A stretch of 31,668 nucleotides of DNA from JANWXR01 sp033577755. Its GTDB lineage: Bacteria > Chloroflexota > Anaerolineae > Anaerolineales > UBA6663. How positions within the stretch are numbered: the stretch's first letter is position 1; each line of letters starts with the position of its first letter. The translations under genes and the position numbers were made by a program. The notes under the pieces are model-generated. The model did no database searches. It saw nothing but the letters and a program-made list of their open reading frames with translations, and was not told where the DNA came from. The DNA lies in assembly GCA_033577755.1 (NCBI GenBank), contig JAVQXV010000018.1, positions 1 to 31,668 on the forward strand. The letters run 5' to 3'. Below, piece after piece: positions 30,490 through 31,668 of this stretch.

Positions 30490-31659
30490 ATGTCGAAACG
30501 CGACTACCAGTATATCGTCCTCGGCCTGGGCGGGCTGGGGAGCGCCGCTGCCTACTGGCTGGCGCGTCGCGCCGGGAGCGAGGTGCTCGGCCTGGAGCAG
30601 TTCGAGCTGGGGCACGACCGCGGCGGCTCGCACGACCACTCGCGCATCATTCGCCTCTCCTATCACACGCCGGGCTATGTGCAACTGGCGAAGGCCGCGT
30701 ATGAGGCCTGGGCAGCGCTGGAAGCCGACTCCGGCGAGAGCCTCATCCTCAAGACGGGCGGCCTCGACCTGTTCCCAGCAGGCGGCGCCATCCCGCTGGC
30801 CGACTATACCGAAAGCCTGACTGCGGCCGGCGTGCCCTTTGAGCTGCTTGACGCCGCTGAGACGAAGCGCCGCTGGCCGCAGTGGCACTTGCCCGACGAC
30901 GTGCAGGTGCTCTATCAGTCCGAGGGCGGCATCGCCCCCGCGAACCGGGGCACGGCGACTCACCGCCGAATGGCCCGCCAACACGGCGCTACCCTCCGTG
31001 ACCAATCTCCAATCTCTTATCTCCATTCCCAAAACGGCGAAATCGAAGTCACCGCTGCTGGCCAAACCTACCGCTGCGAAAAACTCATCCTCACCGCCGG
31101 CGCATGGTCAAATCGGCTGCTGGCCCATTTCGACATTCAATTGCCGCTCACCGTTACTCAGGAGCAGCTGACGTACTTCACTACGCCATATCTGGACGAG
31201 TTCGCGCCGGAGCGTTTCCCTATTTGGATTTGGATGGACGAGCCGTGCTTCTACGGCTTCCCCGTCTATGGCGAGCGGGCGGTGAAGGGCGCGCAGGACG
31301 TGGGCGGGCGCGAGGTGACCGTCGAGACCCGCACCTTTGAGCCGGACGCGGCCAACCTGCAACGGCTGTCTGCATTCTTCGAGAAGCACCTGCCGCGCGC
31401 CTACGGCCCTCCGCTGCTCACCAAGACCTGCCTGTACACCCTCACGCCCGACCGCGACTTCATCATTGACGCCCTCCCCGACCACCCCAATGTCCTCATC
31501 GCCATCGGCGCAGCCCACGACTTCAAGTTCTCGTCGCTCATCGGCCGGATCCTGGCCGACCTGGCGGTGGATGGCGCAACAACGCACGACTTGTCTCCGT
31601 TCAAAATCAACCGGCCTATCCTGCAAATGGCGAACCCGCCGCGGAACTTCATGATTTGA
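30490..31659 (+). CDS. Sarcosine oxidase / N-methyl amino acid oxidase-like flavoenzyme
   Basis: A 389-residue FAD-dependent amine oxidase of the monomeric sarcosine oxidase (MSOX)/N-methyltryptophan oxidase family. The dinucleotide-binding motif is IVLGLGGLGSAAA at residues 9-21, followed by GGSHDHSRIIR (45-55), which contacts the flavin. C314 in TKTCLYTLTPD corresponds to the Cys that covalently binds FAD in MSOX, and K266 to the oxygen-activating Lys. The length equals MSOX (about 390). It oxidises a small secondary amine, producing aldehyde, amine and hydrogen peroxide; the exact substrate is not clear. The start at 30490 gives the normal N-terminus. A short heptad tract encodes residues near 171-180. 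Confidence 0.9.
   Translation: MSKRDYQYIVLGLGGLGSAAAYWLARRAGSEVLGLEQFELGHDRGGSHDHSRIIRLSYHTPGYVQLAKAAYEAWAALEADSGESLILKTGGLDLFPAGGAIPLADYTESLTAAGVPFELLDAAETKRRWPQWHLPDDVQVLYQSEGGIAPANRGTATHRRMARQHGATLRDQSPISYLHSQNGEIEVTAAGQTYRCEKLILTAGAWSNRLLAHFDIQLPLTVTQEQLTYFTTPYLDEFAPERFPIWIWMDEPCFYGFPVYGERAVKGAQDVGGREVTVETRTFEPDAANLQRLSAFFEKHLPRAYGPPLLTKTCLYTLTPDRDFIIDALPDHPNVLIAIGAAHDFKFSSLIGRILADLAVDGATTHDLSPFKINRPILQMANPPRNFMI
31002..31030. repeat. Heptad tract inside flavoenzyme gene
   Basis: Words CAATCTC, CAATCTC, TTATCTC, CATTCCC, translated in frame as QSPISYLHS. It is the complement of the GATTGGA-type words found at 12167-12225. Confidence 0.7.
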
Positions 31660-31668
31660 GGCAACGGA

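Noticed and set aside
1..31668. tRNA, rRNA or replication origin
   Set aside because: No cloverleaf, rRNA segment, DnaA-box cluster or related gene was recognised by eye; a covariance-model scan would be needed to exclude small RNAs.

Overview
The window looks like a bacterial chromosome segment of high GC, most plausibly Chloroflexota (Anaerolineae-like). The reasons are a complete LysW-type alpha-aminoadipate lysine cluster in a bacterium, proline/threonine-rich lipoprotein linkers, many starts without a Shine-Dalgarno sequence, and abundant degenerate short-word repeats. The phylum is inference; no rRNA or marker gene is present.

Layout. (1) 1-263: a 135-bp CTAG-bounded MITE-like element cut by the window edge, then a second inverted-repeat element directly upstream of leuC. 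(2) 264-6589, plus strand: leuC, leuD, cimA, leuB, pheA and a small lipoprotein; together branched-chain amino acid synthesis (citramalate route to isoleucine, isomerase and dehydrogenase steps shared with leucine) and phenylalanine synthesis. (3) 6595-10140, minus strand: a 1181-residue secreted subtilase-like protein in which the catalytic Ser and oxyanion Asn are both replaced by Asp and two DUF4397-like domains are inserted in the catalytic fold. (4) 10141-11122: no intact gene, but a terminator, a broken secreted-protein fragment and three inverted-repeat elements. (5) 11123-23244, minus strand: lysW-lysX-lysY-lysZ-(four-helix-bundle gene)-lysJ-homocitrate synthase-lysT-(flotillin)-lysU-homoisocitrate dehydrogenase-lysK. 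This converts 2-oxoglutarate plus acetyl-CoA to lysine on the LysW carrier; only an aminoadipate aminotransferase (LysN) is missing. (6) 23542-27222, plus strand: a membrane-anchored solute-binding-like protein, a lipoprotein fusing the same domain to a VWA domain, and a two-helix membrane coiled-coil protein. (7) 27301-31659: a ceramidase-like membrane protein, a CocE/NonD-type hydrolase (minus) and a sarcosine-oxidase-like flavoenzyme with a strong sigma70-type promoter.

Two things stand out. Upstream of lysW there is a complete ribosome-mediated attenuator: a 22-codon Lys/Arg-rich leader peptide, segments able to form mutually exclusive 1:2, 2:3 and 3:4 stems, and a terminator with an 11-bp perfect stem just before the lysW ribosome-binding site. 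Second, nearly every spacer in the leu and lys operons is filled, often exactly from stop to start codon, by short-word repeat tracts with 7-bp or 8-bp periods, often arranged as a direct arm followed by an inverted arm. The same tracts sit in frame inside lysT, the homoisocitrate dehydrogenase, the CocE-like hydrolase and the flavoenzyme, and flank the four-helix-bundle gene in inverted orientation.
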